Assembly: GCA_029261835.1 (NCBI GenBank)
Contig: JAJDAO010000009.1
Coordinates: 186,001 to 250,000 of the forward strand
DNA: 64,000 nucleotides
Direction: 5' to 3'
From: Deltaproteobacteria bacterium
Lineage (GTDB): Bacteria > Myxococcota_A > UBA9160 > UBA4427
The notes under the pieces were generated by a model. The model was given only the letters and a program-made list of their open reading frames with translations. It was not told the origin of the DNA and did not search any database. The position numbers and the translations under genes were made by a program. Positions 60,579 through 64,000 of the stretch are shown here, one piece after another (position 1 is the stretch's first letter; each line of letters opens with the position of its first letter).

Positions 60579-61169
60579 TCAGCTACCCATCTTCTTCAGA
60601 TTCGAGAGAACGCCCTTGGCCACGGCCTTGAGCGTCTCGAAGACGCCCTTGCCGGTGGTGGCACAGGCCTCGAATTCGGGCACGCCCGCGGCGTTGAGCA
60701 GCCGCTTCATCTCCTCGAGGGGGGCGGCATTGGGCAGGTCCCGCTTGTTGTACTGGATCACGTAGGGGATCTTGTTGAGCTCGTAGCCCTGCTCGGCCAG
60801 ATTGACCTGCAGGTTGTCGAGGCTCTCGACGTTGGCCTCCATGCGCTCGATCTGGCTGTCGGCCACGAATACGACGCCGTCGACACCCTTGAGAATCAGC
60901 TTACGGCTGGCGTCGTAGAAGACCTGACCCGGAACCGTGTATAGGTGGAAGCGTGTCTTGAAGCCGCGGATTTCTCCGAGCGCCAGCGGGAGGAAGTCGA
61001 AGAAGAGGGTTCGCTCTGTCTCGGTCGCGAGCGAGATCATCTTCCCCTTCACATCCGGATTGGTCTTGCTGTAGATGTGCTGCAAGTTCGTCGTCTTGCC
61101 ACACAGGCCGGGGCCGTAGTAGACGATCTTGCAGTTGATCTCGCGAGATGAGTAGTTGATGAACGACAT
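60579..61169 (-). CDS. mglA: MglA gliding-motility / cell-polarity GTPase
   Basis: 196 aa from ATG at 61169 ([20 protein letters not shown]). P-loop [15 protein letters not shown], switch [22 protein letters not shown] (MglA-specific TVPGQ) and G4 [14 protein letters not shown]-terminal helix [21 protein letters not shown] Ras-like switch that sets cell poles and motility; MglB acts as its GAP and is encoded directly upstream. The gap is only 13 bp if MglB is read through its amber codon. Confidence 0.97.
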   Translation of the reverse strand: MSFINYSSREINCKIVYYGPGLCGKTTNLQHIYSKTNPDVKGKMISLATETERTLFFDFLPLALGEIRGFKTRFHLYTVPGQVFYDASRKLILKGVDGVVFVADSQIERMEANVESLDNLQVNLAEQGYELNKIPYVIQYNKRDLPNAAPLEEMKRLLNAAGVPEFEACATTGKGVFETLKAVAKGVLSNLKKMGS

Positions 61170-61287
61170 TGGCCTCGGGCGCTCAGTCGGAAAATAGATT
61201 GTCGATATCGTCGTCGGTGATTTCGGCGAACGGGCTGCCAGCCGCGGCGGCATCCGCCTCCGACTGTTTCCTGATCTCCTCGAAGAT

Positions 61288-61677
61288 CTAGGCCAGCTCC
61301 GCGCCCGCCTTCTTTACCCGCAGTCGCACGAGTCCGAGCGAGCTGCGCTCGTCGAATACGACGACCAGGATCATGCGCTGACCCACCAGAGTGATGTGGA
61401 GATTGTCGCGCTGTCCCTGGTGGAAATGGATCGGAAACTCTTCTTCCCCGACGATCTTGGCGAGGCCGCCGGTGGCGGCAATGCAGCCGGCCGTGAGAGA
61501 CGCCAGGCTGGTGCTGTCGATGCCGCGGAGCTCTCCCGCTTCGCCGATCAACTGTCCCGCTTTGTCGACGATATAGATGCCCTTGGCATTCGCATCGCGC
61601 GTGAGGCGCTCGATTACGGCCTGGATCTTCTTGAAATCGGCTTCGCGCATCACGAGCTGATTCTGGAGCATCGGCAT
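61288..61677 (-). CDS. mglB: MglB roadblock/LC7 protein, ended early by an in-frame amber codon
   Basis: 129 aa from ATG at 61677 ([20 protein letters not shown]). Roadblock fold: [40 protein letters not shown] and [20 protein letters not shown]. The frame stops at TAG (61288-61290) after KKAGAELA. The next 34 codons continue in the same frame with protein-like sequence, [20 protein letters not shown] then [13 protein letters not shown], and a TGA at 61183-61185 just before mglA. The extension resembles a normal MglB C-terminus, so the TAG is either a nonsense mutation, a sequencing error, or a readthrough site. MglB is the GAP for MglA. Confidence 0.9.
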   Translation of the reverse strand: MPMLQNQLVMREADFKKIQAVIERLTRDANAKGIYIVDKAGQLIGEAGELRGIDSTSLASLTAGCIAATGGLAKIVGEEEFPIHFHQGQRDNLHITLVGQRMILVVVFDERSSLGLVRLRVKKAGAELA

Positions 61678-61802
61678 TCGCCTTTGTAACCGCTTGGAAT
61701 GGAAGGGTATTCCATCCCGACTGTAACCCGTGCGCAAGGGGCGGAGCAACTCGCCAGGTTCAGCGTTGATCGGCCATGCCACGACGCGGCTTTAGCCCGG
61801 AC

Positions 61803-62402
61803 TCAGCTGATCTCGCGCCTGTTCTCCAGGGAGCGCCCCACGGTCACGTGGTCGGCGTATTCGAGATCTCCGCCCAGCGGCATTCCGCAGGCGATTCGGC
61901 TGAGCCTGACGCCGCTCTTCGCCAGTCGGTCCGCGATGAAGTGCGCAGTGGCGTCGCCCTCCGCATTGGGGTTCGTCGCCAGGATGACCTCGCCGACTCC
62001 CCCGGCGGCGATCCTCTTCGCCAGCTCGTCGATGCGAAGACTCTCGGGGCCCATGCCGTCGATCGGTGACAGGGTGCCGCCGAGTACGTGGTAGAGACCG
62101 CGAAAGCAGCCGCTCTTCTCGACGGCGGCCAAGTCCGCTGGCTCCTCGACCACGCAGATCAGGCCGGCGTCGCGCCTCGGGTCGGCACAGACGCGACAGG
62201 GGCTGCGGTCGCTCAGGTTGAAGCAGCGCCCGCAGATCACGGTGTCGCTCTTGAGTCTTCCGACGGCATCGGCCAGCTCGGTCAGCAGTGAGTCCGGCGC
62301 GCTCAGCAGGAAGTAGGCCAGCCGGGCGGCGGACTTCTCTCCGATGCCCGGAAGTCGCTTCAAGCTCGCGGCCAGTCGCTCCATCGCGGGAGATGAGTGC
62401 AT
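61803..62402 (-). CDS. recR: Recombination mediator RecR
   Basis: 199 aa from ATG at 62402 (MHSSPAMERLAASLKRLPGI). The helix-hairpin-helix LPGIGEKSAARLAYFLL, four-Cys zinc finger (ICGRCFNLSDRSPCRVCADP) and Toprim domain (LICVVEEPADLAAVEKSGCF, VILATNPNAEGDATAHFIAD) are all present. It works with RecFO to load RecA at gaps. Starts 5 bp after the ybaB stop. Confidence 0.97.
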   Translation of the reverse strand: MHSSPAMERLAASLKRLPGIGEKSAARLAYFLLSAPDSLLTELADAVGRLKSDTVICGRCFNLSDRSPCRVCADPRRDAGLICVVEEPADLAAVEKSGCFRGLYHVLGGTLSPIDGMGPESLRIDELAKRIAAGGVGEVILATNPNAEGDATAHFIADRLAKSGVRLSRIACGMPLGGDLEYADHVTVGRSLENRREIS

Positions 62403-62406
62403 CGCG

Positions 62407-62742
62407 TTATTCCGGGCCCCCGACTCCGGGCAGGCCGGGCATTGCGAGCTGTCCCTGCAGGCGCTGGAACTCTTCTTGCACACCTCGCTGAGCCTTCTCG
62501 AGCGCTGCGTTGACCGCGGCCGCCGTCAGATCCTGAATCATGTCGCGATCGGCGCGTTCGATCAGACCGGGCTCGATCCGGACTTCGAGCACCCTGAGCT
62601 CGCCGCTCACCACCGCGCTGACCATGCCGCCACCGCTGGTCGCCTCGAAACGGCGCGAGGCGAGCTCGCGCTGCAGCTCTCCCATCTTGGCTTGAAGCTG
62701 CTGTGCCTGCTGGAGAAGCTGGCCGAGGTCGGGTGTACCCAT
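62407..62742 (-). CDS. ybaB: YbaB/EbfC family nucleoid-associated protein
   Basis: 111 aa from ATG at 62742 (MGTPDLGQLLQQAQQLQAKM). The long first helix and the GGGMVSAVVSGELRVLEVRI strand region, then VNAALEKAQRGVQEEFQRLQ, match the EbfC tweezer dimer. It binds DNA without strong sequence preference. Its position between dnaX and recR is the widely conserved arrangement. Confidence 0.95.
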   Translation of the reverse strand: MGTPDLGQLLQQAQQLQAKMGELQRELASRRFEATSGGGMVSAVVSGELRVLEVRIEPGLIERADRDMIQDLTAAAVNAALEKAQRGVQEEFQRLQGQLAMPGLPGVGGPE

Positions 62743-62748
62743 CTTCGT

Positions 62749-64000
62749 TCACTTGCCTCCGAGCGGCCGGATCTCGACGATCTCGGCCGCCAGCACATCC
62801 AGCGCGACGTTGACGCTGGGATGGTTCAGCGCTTCGCGCCGCCGTTGTCGCTCCAGCTCGCGCTGCGGCGCGCTCGGGCTGCGCGGCCGCTCGCCATCTT
62901 CAGCAGCGGCCGGAGATGTGATCTCGATTTGCGTCTGCGTCCCGAAGAAATCAGCGCAGAGCTCGCCTAGATCCGCCACGCGGTCCTGCAGCCGTTCGCG
63001 GTGGAAGCCGGTCGGCACGGCGAGCTTCAGGTAACCCGGGCGCCGCTCGAGCAGCTCGGCTCCGTCCAGTGAGGCGAGCAGTCCGCAACCCCGCTTCTTG
63101 CCGAACGCGCGCAGGCGATCGAGGACCACCGCCGGTGTCGCATCCTCCGGCGGGGCGGCCGACTTGACGGGGCCGGCGCCGGGCTGCTCGGACTGTCGTG
63201 CGAGCTTCACCGGTGCTCGCGCCGGGCCCGAGGCCCCGACAACGCCGATCGGGCCGCGACCCCGACCGCCGCCTCCCCTAGGGTGCTGGCCGCTCGGTCC
63301 GGGATCTCCGCCCTGCGGACCATCACCGCCGCTGCCGAGCTGGTGCTCGAGCTGCTCGAGGCGAGACAGCAGGCGCGAGACATCGTCGCCCGAGGGCATG
63401 GTGGCCAGGCGCACCAGGGCCATTTCGAGAACTGCGAAGGGCTGGGGTGCCCAGGCGAGGTCCTCCTGCTCCTTCACCAGTGCGCGGAACATGCGCCGCA
63501 GCCTGGCCTGATCGGTGCGGTCGGCCAGTGCGCGCAGCTCGGCTATCTCATCTTCGCTGCCCTCCACCAGCCCGGGCGCCTGCGGCGCCACGCACAGCAC
63601 CACCAGGTCGCGCAGCAGTCGCACCAGCGTTCCGCTGAGGCGCTTGGGGTCGGTGCCGGACTCCACCGCGTGGCTGCAGGCCTCGAGCGCCTGAGCCGGC
63701 TGCGAGTCGATACAGGCGGCGAGAATCTCCAGCAGCACGTGGCGATCGACCAGATCGAGTACGACGCTGACCGTCTCGTCCGAGACCTTGGTGCCGCCGT
63801 AGGCGATCATCTGGTCGAGCATCGTCTGGGAGTCCCGCAGCGAGCCCTCGCCCTCGCGCGCCAGCGCGAGCAGACTCGATTCGGAGATCTCGACCCCCTC
63901 CGCACGGCAGATGTGCCCCAGTCGGGCCGCTACCTCGGCGGTGGAAATGCGGCGCAGATCGTAGCGCTGGCAGCGTGAGATGACCGTGAAGGGGATCTTC
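62749..64000 (-). CDS. dnaX: DNA polymerase III gamma/tau subunit, 5' part outside window
   Basis: About 417 codons are visible, entering at 64000 and ending at 62749. The first residues KIPFTVISRCQRYDLRRIST are the sensor-1 / SRC arginine region of the clamp-loader AAA+ ATPase, followed by SLLALAREGEGSLRDSQTML, then domain III. A Pro/Gly-rich linker (GGDGPQGGDPGPSGQHPRGG) and a C-terminal domain ending EIVEIRPLGGK follow. It ends 7 bp before the ybaB start. The Walker A and zinc motifs lie beyond the window. Confidence 0.96.
   Translation of the reverse strand, partial: KIPFTVISRCQRYDLRRISTAEVAARLGHICRAEGVEISESSLLALAREGEGSLRDSQTMLDQMIAYGGTKVSDETVSVVLDLVDRHVLLEILAACIDSQPAQALEACSHAVESGTDPKRLSGTLVRLLRDLVVLCVAPQAPGLVEGSEDEIAELRALADRTDQARLRRMFRALVKEQEDLAWAPQPFAVLEMALVRLATMPSGDDVSRLLSRLEQLEHQLGSGGDGPQGGDPGPSGQHPRGGGGRGRGPIGVVGASGPARAPVKLARQSEQPGAGPVKSAAPPEDATPAVVLDRLRAFGKKRGCGLLASLDGAELLERRPGYLKLAVPTGFHRERLQDRVADLGELCADFFGTQTQIEITSPAAAEDGERPRSPSAPQRELERQRRREALNHPSVNVALDVLAAEIVEIRPLGGK

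Overview
The window comes from a high-GC Gram-negative bacterium of 'deltaproteobacterial' character. The evidence is a dnaX-ybaB-recR-mglB-mglA gene order with the MglA/MglB polarity GTPase pair, a LolA-like/RND pair, DUF4105 and DUF3015 envelope proteins, and several secreted proteins with exosortase-type C-terminal sorting tails (one a clear IPTL-CTERM). Myxococcota or a Desulfobacterota-like lineage is the best guess; no rRNA or marker search was possible.

Layout. 1-3.6 kb: the 5' part of a giant BcrAD/BadFG-DUF2229 acyl-CoA dehydratase activase, translationally coupled to a TetR regulator with a palindromic operator candidate. 3.7-9.9 kb: three large multi-spanning membrane proteins of glycan assembly (STT3-like, PMT/ArnT-like, YfhO). 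10.4-15.9 kb: a lysine-repeat protein followed by a glycan module made of a GT4 fused to an (alpha/alpha) barrel, a GH130 enzyme and a second GT4. 16.6-21 kb: a compact glycyl-radical enzyme operon (GRE plus activase) with a divergent AraC regulator. 21-30.6 kb: envelope and secreted proteins (DUF3015, DUF4105, three CTERM-like proteins), a luciferase-like monooxygenase, an unusual M24 protein and a methyltransferase. 30.9-36 kb: a ThDP enzyme, two SDR-type oxidoreductases and a DMT permease, separated by short inverted-repeat elements.

36.4-48.8 kb is an accessory island. Its right edge is an intact tRNA-Pro(CGG). A 35-bp near-identical copy of the tRNA 3' end lies 12.4 kb away in the same orientation at the left edge, as expected for att sites of an integrative element. 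The inside is a graveyard of insertion sequences (IS91, IS5, IS66 and IS3 family remnants). It also holds a 1.26-kb inverted-repeat-bounded unit carrying only a glutathione S-transferase gene, an integron-type attC site with two cassette genes and no integrase, a TMTC-like membrane TPR protein, and a Septu-like defence pair (PtuA-type ATPase with a one-base frameshift, PtuB-type HNH nuclease). No integrase gene was seen.

49-64 kb is conserved chromosome: an RND exporter facing a LolA-like protein across a large palindrome, then priA, def, fmt, rsmB and rpe on one strand with tight or overlapping junctions, a spermidine-synthase-like protein, an alpha/beta hydrolase without its nucleophile, mglA, mglB (with an in-frame amber codon), recR, ybaB and the 3' part of dnaX.

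Start codons were chosen from reading frame, Shine-Dalgarno sequence and family N-termini. All functional names rest on motif recognition by eye, not on database searches.
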